Below are positions 49,849-59,366 of a stretch of 64,000 nt of DNA, one piece after another. How positions within the stretch are numbered: position 1 is the first letter of the stretch; the number at the start of each line of letters is the position of its first letter. Both the position numbers and the translations under genes were made by a program. The DNA comes from Myxococcus stipitatus DSM 14675 (lineage in GTDB: Bacteria; Myxococcota; Myxococcia; Myxococcales; Myxococcaceae), in NCBI RefSeq assembly GCF_000331735.1, contig NC_020126.1, forward strand, positions 8,125,501 through 8,189,500. The letters are read 5' to 3'. The notes beneath the pieces are model-generated. The model did no database searches and was not told the DNA's origin. It saw only the letters and a program-made list of their open reading frames with translations.

Positions 49849-50406
49849 TCACTGCGCCACGGGCACCTGTGCGAGCAGGATGCGGTTGCGGCCGTCATTG
49901 CGGACCTGGTCCGGATTGGTCAGCGCCAGACGCGAGTCCGTCCTCGGGTCCCACAGCCCCAGCCAGATGTTGAGCGCCTTCGGGCTCTCATTCGAGGGGA
50001 TGTAGATGGAGAACTCGTCCTTCACCGTCTCCCCGGGCTTCCACTGGGACGTGGGCAACAGGCCGTTCGCCGGCTTGTGGTCCACGTTCATCCGCTCCAT
50101 GCGCCCGCCCACGTCCTCGACGTGGACGAAGATGAGGTAGTCCTCCTCCAGGGTGTCCAACACCTTGAAGTAGACCGTGACGGTGGCCCGCTCACCGGGC
50201 GTCAGCCGTCCGGGCTGGACGGTGGCGGCGACCAGCTCCACCTTGCGACCCAGGTTGGCGCCGTTGCGCACGGACAGCGGGGGAATCTGGGTGACGGTGG
50301 CGGCGCGCCGCTGCTCGGGGCTCGTGCCCCCGGGGGCCTCGACGATGCAGGCACTGCCCAGCAGGAGGACCGACGAAAGCACGACGGTGGGGAGCTTGAA
50401 GCGCAT
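49849..50406 (-). CDS. lipoprotein of unknown function
   Basis: A 185-aa lipoprotein from ATG 50406 with lipobox LLGSAC. The mature protein has a single beta-sandwich-like domain (RATVTVYFKVLDTLEEDYLI, FVHVEDVGGRMERMNVDHKP, and NIWLGLWDPRTDSRLAL). A short linker after the lipobox is Gly/Thr-rich. I do not recognise a named family. It is convergent with rnpB and divergent from ftsY. Confidence 0.75.
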   Translation of the reverse strand: MRFKLPTVVLSSVLLLGSACIVEAPGGTSPEQRRAATVTQIPPLSVRNGANLGRKVELVAATVQPGRLTPGERATVTVYFKVLDTLEEDYLIFVHVEDVGGRMERMNVDHKPANGLLPTSQWKPGETVKDEFSIYIPSNESPKALNIWLGLWDPRTDSRLALTNPDQVRNDGRNRILLAQVPVAQ

Positions 50407-50475
50407 GGCCCGCCGGTTCTACTCGGCCACGGGCGCTGCATCCACCGGCGTGTTGGTGTATGCGGAGCCGCGCAT

Positions 50476-52035
50476 ATGAAGACGCCCAACGCCCTCGACG
50501 CCCTGGCCGCGCAGGTGCCGCCCGCCCCCTCCCCCGCTCCCAGTGGGGAAACCTCGCAGCCGGGGACGGGCACGCCCCCCTCGGACGGCTTCTCCGCGAA
50601 CGACGCGGTGGGCATCGGCGGCGCCGCCCTCTTCGTCCTGCTGATGGTGCTCGCGGCCCGCAAGCTCTTCTTCCGCAAGCGCGCGCCCGAGCCGGGCAAG
50701 AAGCCAGCGGCCCCCGTCCCGGAGCAGCAGCAGCTCCCCGCCGCGCGGCCCGAGCTGCGCGTGGAGCTGCCGCCGTCGGAGAAGGAGGCCGCCCGGCTGC
50801 GCGAGGTCGATGCGGCCCATGCCCGCGCCCAGGAGCTGGCCCGTCAGCGCGAGGAGGCCGCCCGCGCCGCCAGGTCCAGCACCGACGCCAGCGAGCGCAC
50901 CCGGCTGGAGGAGCAGGCCCGCGCCCTCAAGGAGCGCGAGGAGGACGAGAAGCGCGCCGAGTACCGCGCGAAGAAGGCCGCCGACGAGGAGGCCCGGGAG
51001 CGGCGCAAGCGGGAGCAGGCCGAGGCCCAGCGCCTCATGGACGAGCAGCGCGCCCAGGAGGCCGCCGCCGTCGAGGAGGCTCGCCGCGCGGAGGAGGCCG
51101 CCGCCCGCGCCAAGGTCGACGCGGAGGCGGGCCGCACGCTGTCGCAGGGCCTGGACAAGACGCGGAGCCAGGGCTTCATGGCCCGGCTCAACGGCCTGTT
51201 CGGCCAGCAGCGCCAGGTGGACGAGTCCGTGCTGGCGGAGCTGGAGGAGATTCTCTTCACGGCGGACATCGGCGTGCGCACCGCGAGCAACCTCGTCGAG
51301 GTGGCGCGCGAGAAACTCAAGCGCAGCGAGCTGAAGGACTCCGAGCGCATCAAGGACCTCATCCGCACGGAGGTCGCGCGCATCGTCGACCTGCCCGTGC
51401 CCCGCACGCTGGAGGGCGGAGGTCCTCCGCACGTCGTCATGGTCGTGGGCGTCAACGGCGCCGGGAAGACGACGACCATCGGCAAGCTGGCCGCGAAGCT
51501 CACCAGCGAGGGGAAGAAGGTGGTGCTGGCCGCGGGTGACACGTTCCGCGCCGCCGCCACCGAGCAACTCGACGTCTGGGCGGAGCGCGCGAAGGCGCAG
51601 CTCGTGAAGGGCGTCGAGGGCGGAGACCCGGGCTCCGTCATCTTCGATGCGGTGAAGAAGGCCCAGGCCGAGGGCGCGGACGTGGTCATCGCCGACACGG
51701 CCGGCCGGCTCCACACCAAGGCCCCGCTCATGGAGGAGCTGAAGAAGGTCAAGCGCGTCATGGACAAGGCCATGCCGGGCACGCCCCACGAGGTGCTGCT
51801 CGTGCTGGACTCCACCAACGGGCAGAACGCGATTCAGCAGGCCAAGCAGTTCCACGAGGCCGTGGGCGTCACCGCCATCGCGCTGACGAAGCTGGACGGA
51901 ACCGCCAAGGGCGGCGTCATCATCGGCATCTGCGACGAGCTGAAGCTCCCTGTCCTCTGGGTCGGCGTGGGCGAGAAGGTCGCGGACCTGCGCCGCTTCG
52001 AGCCGCGCGAGTTCGTCGAGGCCCTCTTCGAGTAA
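50476..52035 (+). CDS. ftsY: signal recognition particle receptor FtsY
   Basis: A 519-aa GTPase that docks SRP-ribosome complexes at the membrane. ATG 50476 is followed by a Pro-rich stretch and an N-terminal membrane helix ([21 protein letters not shown]). A long charged A-domain/coiled coil follows ([20 protein letters not shown]), then the NG domain: [18 protein letters not shown] near 325, [32 protein letters not shown] and [12 protein letters not shown]. The extra transmembrane helix before the A-domain differs from E. coli but is known from other lineages. It stands alone in its orientation. Confidence 0.95.
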   Translation: MKTPNALDALAAQVPPAPSPAPSGETSQPGTGTPPSDGFSANDAVGIGGAALFVLLMVLAARKLFFRKRAPEPGKKPAAPVPEQQQLPAARPELRVELPPSEKEAARLREVDAAHARAQELARQREEAARAARSSTDASERTRLEEQARALKEREEDEKRAEYRAKKAADEEARERRKREQAEAQRLMDEQRAQEAAAVEEARRAEEAAARAKVDAEAGRTLSQGLDKTRSQGFMARLNGLFGQQRQVDESVLAELEEILFTADIGVRTASNLVEVAREKLKRSELKDSERIKDLIRTEVARIVDLPVPRTLEGGGPPHVVMVVGVNGAGKTTTIGKLAAKLTSEGKKVVLAAGDTFRAAATEQLDVWAERAKAQLVKGVEGGDPGSVIFDAVKKAQAEGADVVIADTAGRLHTKAPLMEELKKVKRVMDKAMPGTPHEVLLVLDSTNGQNAIQQAKQFHEAVGVTAIALTKLDGTAKGGVIIGICDELKLPVLWVGVGEKVADLRRFEPREFVEALFE

Positions 52036-52046
52036 CGCGCCCGCCC

Positions 52047-53819
52047 TCACTGTCCCAACAGGGAGGGCAGCAGCGTCTCCAGCAGCTCCTTGGCTTGCGG
52101 GTCCAACTCATCCACCCCCAAGCCCCTGCCCGCGCCCAGCGTGCCCATCACCGAGTCCAGGTCGGGAAGGCCCAGGTCGTCATCCCCATGGGCCTCCTGC
52201 CACCAGCGCACGCGCAGGCGCGTCAGGGCCTTCGCATTCGACGGGCTCGCCTTCGCCAGCTCCTGCGTGAAGCACTCCTTGCACGTCCACTTGAAGCGGT
52301 ACGTGTCCACGTAGGAGCGCAGTCCCTGGAAGAAGGCGGTGTCCCCCACCAGCTTGCGTGAGGCGTGATGCAGCAGGGGCGCCTTGGAGTAGACGAGCGC
52401 GCCGTACTCCGTCTCTCCGCTGAAGTCCCCCACGGGCCGGTCCGCGCGGCCGTCCTCGCCGCCCGACATCCGGTACATGTGGTACGTGGAGACCAGGACG
52501 TCGCGCCGCACCGACTCGGCCACGGACTTGCCGTGCTTCCACTCGATGTAGAGCAGCGCGGCGTACTGGGCCAGCGACTCGTCCACCACGGGCGACTGAA
52601 TGGGGTCCGAGCCCACGAGGCCCGCGAAGTACTGGTGCGCCACCTCGTGCGCGACGGTGAACTCCAGCGCGCGCTCCAGCGTCTTGCTCAGCTGCGCGAA
52701 GGGGGCGTCCCCCAGGGGCCCGAGCGCCTCGAGCACCTCCTTCAACTGCGCCACATTCACCTGGTCGCCCACGAGGCTGAAGGGGTCCTCCGCGCCGCGA
52801 TACAGCGAGGTCGCCACGGTGATGAGTCCGGGGAACTCCATGCCCCCCGCCCCCCCCGTCAGCGGCGCCTCCACCACGCGGAAGTGCGTGTACGGCAGCG
52901 GCCCCAGGCGCTTCTCGAACTCCGCCAACGCCGACGTGGCGTACTTCAACACGCGCTCGCCCACCTCGCGGTCCCTCGCCGCGAAGTGGCTCTCCACCGT
53001 GACGCCATTCACCGTGGCCGTGGCCACCTCGTAGCCCTTCGAGACGAGGATGGGGAAGTCGCGCACCGCGCCCGCGGCGAAGGAGAAGCGCACGCGGCCA
53101 TCGCGCTCGGGAACCTCGCCCATCGCCGCGCCGGGGGTGTGCACTACCCAGCCCGCGGGCACGAGGATGGAGGCCAGCACATGCGAGGGCGCATACAGCG
53201 CCAGGTCGCCAATGCCCTGCGGCCCCGCCCAGGGCCGCCCCTTGTCATCCAGCGGCGGAACCTGCGGGATGACGCCCACCAGGCTGATGAAGTCCTCCGT
53301 GGCGGAGAAGGCACCGTGGTCACCTCCGGCGCTCTTCCCTCCCCCACCCAGGAGCATCCCTCCCGACTTCTCGGCCTTGGGCACCACCGCGCGCACGGCG
53401 ACGTCGAGCACCGCCGCCGCGCCCGGTGGCACGGGCTCCGCGAGGCGGTGGCGATACAGCGAAGGCTCCAGCTGCTCCAGGATGATGGGCTCGAGCCCCA
53501 GCCGCGCGTCGGACAGCACCACCCGCCGGCTGTTGCGCGCATTGGGGGTGAGTCGCAGGTACAGCTCCGTGAGCGGCTTGTCCTTGGCCAGCACTTCCAC
53601 CTGGACACGCCCCTTGGCCTCGCGAGCAAGAGGGTCCACGTCCAGCTGCACCCGGTAGCGCGGCAGCTCGTCCAGCGGCCCCAGGACCTTCGCGGCCCGC
53701 TCCCGCTCGGCGGGCTTGAGGTGCTGCAGGCTCAGCTGCACTTCCGGGGGGAGCTCGGCGCGGGCATCCAGCCCGACGAGCACGCACCACGACACCAGGC
53801 AAGGCAGGAGCGTCCGCAT
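52047..53819 (-). CDS. M1 aminopeptidase-like metallopeptidase, exported
   Basis: A 590-aa protein with a signal peptide (LLPCLVSWCVLVGLDARA). The zinc site HEVAHQYF lies near residue 391, with the third ligand in PVVDESLAQYAAL, spaced as in gluzincins. GGAGGMEFPG stands where M1 enzymes have the GxMEN exopeptidase motif; Asn is lost, so free-amine recognition may be changed. The N-terminal part is beta-rich (YRVQLDVDPLAREAKGRV, LYLRLTPNA). Expected to act on peptides in the periplasm or outside the cell. It is convergent with ftsY, 11 bp between stops. Confidence 0.85.
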   Translation of the reverse strand: MRTLLPCLVSWCVLVGLDARAELPPEVQLSLQHLKPAERERAAKVLGPLDELPRYRVQLDVDPLAREAKGRVQVEVLAKDKPLTELYLRLTPNARNSRRVVLSDARLGLEPIILEQLEPSLYRHRLAEPVPPGAAAVLDVAVRAVVPKAEKSGGMLLGGGGKSAGGDHGAFSATEDFISLVGVIPQVPPLDDKGRPWAGPQGIGDLALYAPSHVLASILVPAGWVVHTPGAAMGEVPERDGRVRFSFAAGAVRDFPILVSKGYEVATATVNGVTVESHFAARDREVGERVLKYATSALAEFEKRLGPLPYTHFRVVEAPLTGGAGGMEFPGLITVATSLYRGAEDPFSLVGDQVNVAQLKEVLEALGPLGDAPFAQLSKTLERALEFTVAHEVAHQYFAGLVGSDPIQSPVVDESLAQYAALLYIEWKHGKSVAESVRRDVLVSTYHMYRMSGGEDGRADRPVGDFSGETEYGALVYSKAPLLHHASRKLVGDTAFFQGLRSYVDTYRFKWTCKECFTQELAKASPSNAKALTRLRVRWWQEAHGDDDLGLPDLDSVMGTLGAGRGLGVDELDPQAKELLETLLPSLLGQ

Positions 53820-53832
53820 GCGCGCATGCTAA

Positions 53833-53863
53833 TTGACCTGGAACACCACGGCTCGTCTAGCCT
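53833..53863 (+). promoter_or_regulatory. possible promoter close to the 53872 lipoprotein start
   Basis: TTGACC (53833-53838) and TAGCCT (53858-53863) are 19 bp apart. This would put transcription start at or just before the ATG, implying a nearly leaderless message. Spacing and -10 match are weak. Confidence 0.25.
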
Positions 53864-53871
53864 GCGGGGAC

Positions 53872-54468
53872 ATGCACCCTCGAACGATTCTCCTGGCCGC
53901 TGCCCTGGGATGGATGGCGTGTGCGCGGAACGTCCCCGCGTCCTCGACCGCCTCCGTCTCCTCCACACCCCGCTCCGTCCGGCTCGTGGTGGACACGCCC
54001 CCGCAGGAGACGGCGACCTTCGACAAGGTGCGCGACGACCTCGAGGTGGACACCGAGGAAGGTGAGCGCACGCCACGCGTCGTCACCTTCGGCGAGACGG
54101 CCGTGCTGCGTCGCGACGGGCAACGCGCCCGGCTCTACGGCGATGCGACGGGCAAGCTCGGCTTCAGCGTGGACAACTTCATGCTGCTGGAAGTGCTGGA
54201 CGCACAGAACACCGTGAAGCGCCGCGCCATCGTCGGCTTCACCGACAGCGTCCACATGGGCAAGGAGCTGGTGGACAACCTGGGACGCCGCGCCTTCAGC
54301 TTCGAGCCGGGCGAAATCGACATCACCGAGCTGCTCCCCGAATCCGACCCCTTCCGCATCCGAGTCACCATCCTGGACTCGTGGGGCGTGGGCCGTGTGT
54401 CGGACGTGTACCTGGTGCTCTCCGCCGAGGCACCGCGCGCCGTCGAAGACGACCTGCGCGGCAACTGA
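53872..54468 (+). CDS. lipoprotein of unknown function
   Basis: A 198-aa lipoprotein from ATG 53872 with lipobox LGWMAC. A Ser/Pro-rich linker is followed by a domain with LRRDGQRARLYGDATGKLGF and FSFEPGEIDITELLPESDPF, probably beta-rich. The C-terminus (GVGRVSDVYLVLSAEAPRA) resembles the last strand of an Ig-like fold. No family is recognised. It is divergent from the M1-like peptidase gene (52 bp) and convergent with a PEGA protein. Confidence 0.72.
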   Translation: MHPRTILLAAALGWMACARNVPASSTASVSSTPRSVRLVVDTPPQETATFDKVRDDLEVDTEEGERTPRVVTFGETAVLRRDGQRARLYGDATGKLGFSVDNFMLLEVLDAQNTVKRRAIVGFTDSVHMGKELVDNLGRRAFSFEPGEIDITELLPESDPFRIRVTILDSWGVGRVSDVYLVLSAEAPRAVEDDLRGN

Positions 54469-54481
54469 GCCACTCGACGGA

Positions 54482-54509
54482 CCGCGCTCGCCAGTCGATG
54501 CGAGCGCGG
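54482..54509. terminator. bidirectional hairpin between lipoprotein and PEGA genes
   Basis: A perfect 10-bp stem CCGCGCTCGC / GCGAGCGCGG with an 8-nt loop, between the convergent stops at 54468 and 54526. Confidence 0.6.
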
Positions 54510-54525
54510 CCTTGCTCCCCGCGGG

Positions 54526-55617
54526 TCAGAACCTCACGCCACCCATGGCGGGAGTCGGGAAGACGCCCGCGCCGCGGCCCTTGTTCGCGTCCGCACCGCC
54601 CTTCAAGTAGGCGTCACATTCGCGTGCGGGAGCACACAGGCTCGCGCGATCAGGCTGATTGAGCGTCGGGTCCTGCGTGGCCATCACCGCGCCCACCGCG
54701 CCCGCCGCCAGCACCGCGCCCACGCCGGCCCAGACATACCAACGGCCGTACCAAGGCCTGCTGGAGCCCTCCACTTCAGGGTCGTCCGGGATGCCCTCGT
54801 CGTTGAACGCCAGCGCGGGAGACGTCTCGTCCACGGCGCTCCTGGACGGGTCCAACACCGTGCTGCGCGGCGTGTCCGTGCGGGGCGTGGCGCTGGCCAC
54901 CGTCGTCGTATCCACCGCCGGCCGCATCCGGCCCGTCACCTCGTAGGTCGTCCCGGCCAGCACGTTGATGTTGTGCACGTCCGGCTTGTAGCCCTCCGCG
55001 CGGAACTCGATCTCACGCGAGCCCGGGCGGAGCATGAGGTCGCTCAGCGGCACCGTGCCCACCTCGACGCCATCCACCACGACCACCGTGCCCGCCACGT
55101 CGGCCAGCACTCGCGCGAAGCCCATGGTGGCATCCAGCGAGACCTTCACCTCCGCCTGCGAGCCCTCCTTCACGTCGAGCCGCCGCGAGAACTCCGCGTA
55201 GCCCGCCTTGCGGACCACGACGGTGTGCTCGCCGGGCGTCACGGTCAGCGGCACCGGCGCCGACGTCAGCGTGCCCATCTCGCGGCCATCCAGCGACCAG
55301 CGCGCGCCACGCACGTTGCCGGCGATGAACACCGCGAGCTCCGTCTTCACGGGCGCCAGCGGCGCGAGCAGGCTGTCATCCGGAGGCGGCGTGTTCTGCT
55401 TGCGCGTGCCCTTCGCCGTGGCTCCCGACTTGGTGCGCGAGGGCTTCTTCGACACCTTCTCGGCTTTCTTCTTCTTCACCACCTTCGTCTTGCCCGCCTT
55501 GGGCTTCGCGGACTTCGACGGCGTGAGGGGAGCCAGCAAGTCATCCTGCGCGAACGCGGAGGAGGGAGCCGCCAGAACGACCACCAAGGAAAACATGACG
55601 AGGCGTCGAATGCTCAT
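54526..55617 (-). CDS. PEGA domain protein
   Basis: A 363-aa exported protein from ATG 55617. The signal peptide (LVMFSLVVVLAAPSSAFAQ) is followed by a Lys-rich linker (KVVKKKKAEKVSKKPS). Two PEGA-type domains follow: GARWSLDGREMGTLTSAP with GEHTVVVRKAGYAEF, and GTVVVVDGVEVGTVPLSDL with SREIEFRAEGYKPD. A membrane helix near the C-terminus (VWAGVGAVLAAGAVGAVMA) is followed by a tail with a Cys pair (LCAPARECDAYLKGG). PEGA domains are thought to be extracytoplasmic, surface-binding modules. The repeated LLAPL motif flanks the basic linker. Confidence 0.8.
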   Translation of the reverse strand: MSIRRLVMFSLVVVLAAPSSAFAQDDLLAPLTPSKSAKPKAGKTKVVKKKKAEKVSKKPSRTKSGATAKGTRKQNTPPPDDSLLAPLAPVKTELAVFIAGNVRGARWSLDGREMGTLTSAPVPLTVTPGEHTVVVRKAGYAEFSRRLDVKEGSQAEVKVSLDATMGFARVLADVAGTVVVVDGVEVGTVPLSDLMLRPGSREIEFRAEGYKPDVHNINVLAGTTYEVTGRMRPAVDTTTVASATPRTDTPRSTVLDPSRSAVDETSPALAFNDEGIPDDPEVEGSSRPWYGRWYVWAGVGAVLAAGAVGAVMATQDPTLNQPDRASLCAPARECDAYLKGGADANKGRGAGVFPTPAMGGVRF

Positions 55618-55699
55618 GACGGGCCGAAGGTTAGAGAGTCGCTCGAGGGGAATCAAACGAAGTCCCGCTCCCTGGCTCTTTCGGCCAATATCCGCGCCC

Positions 55700-56230
55700 A
55701 TGCACCGTGCCCTGCCCTCGTTCGCCCTTGGCTTCAGTGTTGTCTGGCTCACGGCGTGTCATGCCACGGTGCCACCCACCCTGGAGACGCGTGCCCCACC
55801 TCCACCTCCCGTGCGAGTCCCTCCCGGCTGTGAAAGCAGCCAGGCAGGCGAGTATCACCACGCGGACAACCCCGCCTTCCGCTACCACGGCGAGGATGAT
55901 GGCGGGACGCTGTCGCTCACGGTGCTGCGAGCCCGCACGACGGAGGACGGAGGCACGGAGCCGCCCGAGTCGAGCGCCTCCTCCATCGTGCTTCAGCGGA
56001 CACCCGAGGGGTTCGTGGGTGAGACACGCGCCACGGGCTTCACCGGCTCCGGAGCGCCCTGCCCCGTCACCTTCCCCACGGAACTGGTGGCGTGCGAGGA
56101 CGCGGGCCTCACGCTGCGCGCGGTGGCCAGCACGTCCATTGACGAAGGCTGCCAGCCATCCCGCTCAGGACCCCCACCCGTGAGGCTGAAGCAGGTGCTG
56201 CTCAGGGACCCGCCCGACGCGGGCCCCTGA
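55700..56230 (+). CDS. small lipoprotein of unknown function
   Basis: A 176-aa lipoprotein from ATG 55700 with lipobox VWLTAC. A Pro-rich spacer (LETRAPPPPPVRVPPG) precedes a domain with four Cys (GCESSQAGEY, GAPCPVTFP, LVACEDAG and EGCQPSRSG), suggesting two disulfides. The YHGEDDGGTLSLTVLRA region looks beta-stranded. No family is recognised. It is divergent from the PEGA gene and convergent with the glycosyltransferase gene. Confidence 0.7.
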   Translation: MHRALPSFALGFSVVWLTACHATVPPTLETRAPPPPPVRVPPGCESSQAGEYHHADNPAFRYHGEDDGGTLSLTVLRARTTEDGGTEPPESSASSIVLQRTPEGFVGETRATGFTGSGAPCPVTFPTELVACEDAGLTLRAVASTSIDEGCQPSRSGPPPVRLKQVLLRDPPDAGP

Positions 56231-56239
56231 GGAACGGCG

Positions 56240-56292
56240 GCCTCCTCGTGCATCCCGCCCCTCGAAGGGGGCGCGACACAGGCCGAGGAGGC
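56240..56292. terminator. compound hairpin between lipoprotein and glycosyltransferase genes
   Basis: An outer 9-bp stem GCCTCCTCG / CGAGGAGGC (56240-56248 with 56284-56292) encloses an inner stem CGCCCC / GGGGCG (56256-56261 with 56268-56273). It sits between the convergent stops at 56230 and 56299. Confidence 0.55.
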
Positions 56293-56298
56293 TCGACT

Positions 56299-57822
56299 TC
56301 AGGCCGCGCGACGGGCCTGCTCGTCGGCGGGGTTCACCGAGGTCCCCGCATCGGACATCTTCATGCGGCCCGCGAAGCCCTGCAGCAGGCTGGAGATGCC
56401 CACGTAGAGGAAGCCCGCCTGGAACAGGACGATGAAGGGCACCGACGTGTAGATGCGAGCGTCGATGGCGAACCACAGCGCCCCGGTGAAGTACGCCGCG
56501 AAGAGCAGCTCCACCACCGGCATCAGCGTCTTGCTGCCGCGGTACGTCTTCTTCACCGCCTTGACCTTCTTGCCCTCGGCACCGGTCTTCGGCGTGCGCG
56601 CGAAGCCCGACTGCTGGTTGAGCAGCGCCTCCGCCACCGCCTTGGCGTTGTTGATGGCCAGGCCGATGCCCAGGCTCATCAGGAACGGCAGGTACTTCAC
56701 CCGCTCCCAGCCCGTCACGCCCCGCTCCCGCTGCGCGGCCACGTAGAAGAAGCACACGCTCGCCGTGGCGGAGACGAAGAAGGGCAGGTCCAGGAAGAGC
56801 GTGCCGTACAGGCCATGCTGGAAGCGCACCACCATGCTGATGGGCATCAGCACCGACAGCAGCACCATCAACAGGTAGGCCATGTTGTTGGTGAGGTGGA
56901 AGAACGCCTCGCGCTTGACGGCCAGCGGCAGGTGGCTCTTGAGGATGGTGGGCAGGAGCTTCTTCGCCGTCTGGATGGAGCCCTTGGCCCAGCGGTGCTG
57001 CTGGCTCTTGAAGGCGTTCATGTCCACCGGCACCTCCGCCGGGGAGATGACCTCCGGGAGGAACACGAACTGCCAGCCCTTGAGCTGAGCGCGGTAGCTC
57101 AGGTCCAGGTCCTCGGTCAGCGTGTCGTGCTGCCAGCCACCCGCGTCGGCGATGGTGTCGCGGCGCCAGATGCCCGCGGTGCCGTTGAAGTTGAAGAAGC
57201 AGCCGGAGCGGTTGCGCGCCGTGTGCTCGATGATGAAGTGGCCGTCCAGGAAGATGCTCTGGGCCTGCGTGAGGATGGAGAACTCACGGTTGAGATGGCC
57301 CCAGCGCACCTGCACCATGCCCACCTTCGCGTCGGAGAAGAACGGCACCGTGCGCAGAAGGAAGTCAGGGCTCGGAACGAAGTCCGCGTCGAACACCGCG
57401 ACGTACTCGCCGCGCGCCGTCTTCAGGCCGTTCTCCAGCGCGCCCGCCTTGAAGCCCTCGCGGTTGACGCGGTGGATGTAGACGATGTCGTGGCCCTTCT
57501 GACGATGACGCTCCACGCACGCACGCGCGATGCCGCACGTCTCGTCCGTCGAATCGTCGAGGACTTGGATTTCCAAGAGCTCGCGTGGGTAGTCGATGCG
57601 GCACACCGACTCCACCAACCGCTCCACCACGTACATCTCATTGAAGATGGGCAGCTGGATGGTGACGCGAGGAAGCTCCTTCAGAGGGCTCTTGGGCGTC
57701 GGCAGCTTGAACTTGTGCCGGTAGTAAAGGAACGCCATCCGGTACCTGTGCGAGCCGTAGACCGCCAGCACGCACAGGACGCTGAAATAGACGCCCAGGA
57801 AGATGATCTCAACGGTGGTCAT
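56299..57822 (-). CDS. processive-type GT2 glycosyltransferase (cellulose/mannan synthase-like)
   Basis: A 507-aa inner-membrane glycosyltransferase. An N-terminal helix ([19 protein letters not shown]) precedes the GT-A domain: [57 protein letters not shown] (acid/base TED) and [12 protein letters not shown] (QxxRW). Three or four C-terminal helices follow. The motif set is that of processive synthases such as Csl/beta-mannan and ceramide-type GT2 enzymes, without a PilZ domain. It probably makes a cell-surface polysaccharide or glycolipid. No other polysaccharide genes flank it. Confidence 0.88.
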   Translation of the reverse strand: MTTVEIIFLGVYFSVLCVLAVYGSHRYRMAFLYYRHKFKLPTPKSPLKELPRVTIQLPIFNEMYVVERLVESVCRIDYPRELLEIQVLDDSTDETCGIARACVERHRQKGHDIVYIHRVNREGFKAGALENGLKTARGEYVAVFDADFVPSPDFLLRTVPFFSDAKVGMVQVRWGHLNREFSILTQAQSIFLDGHFIIEHTARNRSGCFFNFNGTAGIWRRDTIADAGGWQHDTLTEDLDLSYRAQLKGWQFVFLPEVISPAEVPVDMNAFKSQQHRWAKGSIQTAKKLLPTILKSHLPLAVKREAFFHLTNNMAYLLMVLLSVLMPISMVVRFQHGLYGTLFLDLPFFVSATASVCFFYVAAQRERGVTGWERVKYLPFLMSLGIGLAINNAKAVAEALLNQQSGFARTPKTGAEGKKVKAVKKTYRGSKTLMPVVELLFAAYFTGALWFAIDARIYTSVPFIVLFQAGFLYVGISSLLQGFAGRMKMSDAGTSVNPADEQARRAA

Positions 57823-58152
57823 CGGTGACGCTCAGCCCCTCCCGCACGGCCCCCGTGGCCCGCGGTCCTTCCATGCGTGGCGGCTGCGGAAAATCCCGTC
57901 TCACACCGAACCGCCGCCTCATGGGTCCGCTGAGCCCCCGTCTCCTATGTACCCGAAAAGACAAGACTTTGACGTTCGGGAACAGATCGGCGCCGGACAA
58001 TAGGGAGGCGTCAAGGGTGTGTCAAATTATTCCCCGAATTTGAACGTTCCGTTCAGGGTCTCTGTGACACCTTGCGTCACCCTGGCATACAGGGCTGCTG
58101 CGGGGATGGCGCCGGGGCTGAAACGGCGCCAGGGGGAGGACTACCTGGAAGG
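57823..58152. other. 330-bp non-coding interval between glycosyltransferase and ddl genes
   Basis: No gene is seen. Part of it (about 57940-58060) is noticeably less GC-rich. It holds a 7-bp stem-loop TCAAATT/AATTTGA (58022-58043) and a further hairpin at 58107-58131 downstream of ddl. The promoter of the glycosyltransferase gene should be here, but no clear hexamers were assigned. Confidence 0.5.
58107..58131 (-). terminator. hairpin downstream of ddl
   Basis: Stem TGGCGCC / GGCGCCA (58107-58113 with 58125-58131) with an 11-nt loop, 21 bp beyond the ddl stop. It is moderately strong and has no U-tract. Confidence 0.4.
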
Positions 58153-59133
58153 TCAGCTCACCGCGCGATGGGGCTCCAGGACAGTGGGAGCGGGGGCGAC
58201 AACAGGCGCATCCAGGACACCCGCCTCGTCGCGCGTCGCCAGCGCCAGGATGCGCTCGACGAGCTCCGGGAAGTCCAGCCCGGCATGGGCGGCAATCTTC
58301 GACAGGATGCTGGTGGGGGTGAAGCCCGGCAGCGTGTTGACCTCCAGCACCACGTCGTTGTCGGTGTCCGAGCAGAGCAGGTCCACGCGGGCATACCCGC
58401 GGCATCCCAGCGCGCGGTACGCGGCGAGCGCCAGCGCCTCCACGTTGGCCACGCGCGTGGCGGACAGGCGGGGCGGCAGGAAGTAGCGCGAGCCGCCCTT
58501 GTACTTGGCGTCGAAGTCGAAGCTCTCGCGAGGTGAGGCCACCTCGCAGCTCCCCAGCACCTTCCCGCCGAGCAACCCCACCGTCACCTCGCGCCCGGAC
58601 ACGAAGCGCTCCACCAGCGCCTCACCGCCGAAGCGGCACGCCTGGGCCACCGCGGGCACCAGCGCCTCCGGCTCGCGCACGACGGACAGCCCCACCGACG
58701 AGCCCCCGCACGCGGGCTTCACCACGCACGGGAAGCCCAGGTCGCCATGCAGCGTGAGCGCAGCCACTGCCTCGTCGCGGCCCACGCGGTAGCCCTGGGG
58801 CGTGGGGAGGTTGTGCAGCCGGAAGAGCTTCTTGGCGACGGGCTTGTTCATCGCCAGCGCCGACGCCAGCACGCCCGAGCCCGTGTAGGGCAGCTCCAAC
58901 AGCTCCAGGAGCCCCTGCACGCGGCCGTCCTCGCCCATGCGTCCATGCAGCGCGATGAAGGCCACGTCCAGCTCGGCGGAGCGCAGCGCCCGGTCCAGCC
59001 CGGGCCCGGCGAACACCCGGGTGACCTGGTGGCCTCGAGACTCCAGCGCCGCCACCACGGCCTCTCCCGTCTTGAGCGAAATCTCCCGCTCCTCGCCCCA
59101 GCCACCCATCAGCACTCCGACGCGCTTGCCCAT
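58153..59133 (-). CDS. ddl: D-alanine--D-alanine ligase
   Basis: A 326-aa cytoplasmic ATP-grasp enzyme making D-Ala-D-Ala for peptidoglycan precursors. VGVLMGGWGEEREISLKTG and IALHGRMGEDGRVQGLLE are the N-domain signatures. ATP-binding: FPCVVKPACGGSSVGLS; FDFDAKYKGG is the omega loop. DLLCSDTDNDVVLEVNTLPGF carries the metal-binding Glu/Asn. The length matches DdlB-type enzymes, with an extra tail of about 20 residues (DAPVVAPAPTVLEPHRAVS). It is not clustered with mur genes here. Confidence 0.95.
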   Translation of the reverse strand: MGKRVGVLMGGWGEEREISLKTGEAVVAALESRGHQVTRVFAGPGLDRALRSAELDVAFIALHGRMGEDGRVQGLLELLELPYTGSGVLASALAMNKPVAKKLFRLHNLPTPQGYRVGRDEAVAALTLHGDLGFPCVVKPACGGSSVGLSVVREPEALVPAVAQACRFGGEALVERFVSGREVTVGLLGGKVLGSCEVASPRESFDFDAKYKGGSRYFLPPRLSATRVANVEALALAAYRALGCRGYARVDLLCSDTDNDVVLEVNTLPGFTPTSILSKIAAHAGLDFPELVERILALATRDEAGVLDAPVVAPAPTVLEPHRAVS

Positions 59134-59366
59134 GTCGATGAAGCCTCCTGGGCTCGCGACAGAGCACGTCGGATGCCAACCAGGCCGGTGGGGGCGGTGA
59201 GGCCTCGGACGCGGCGGCGGACCTCGTGGAAACGAGGGTTTGCGACAACGACAGGCGGACGGGCGGCCGTGTCTCCGAGGACACGGCGCGGCCCGACGAC
59301 CACGCGGGGCCCAGGGCTGTAGGAATGACCGCCCGTGGCGGCGCAGCCCCTGGACCCGCGCGTCAG

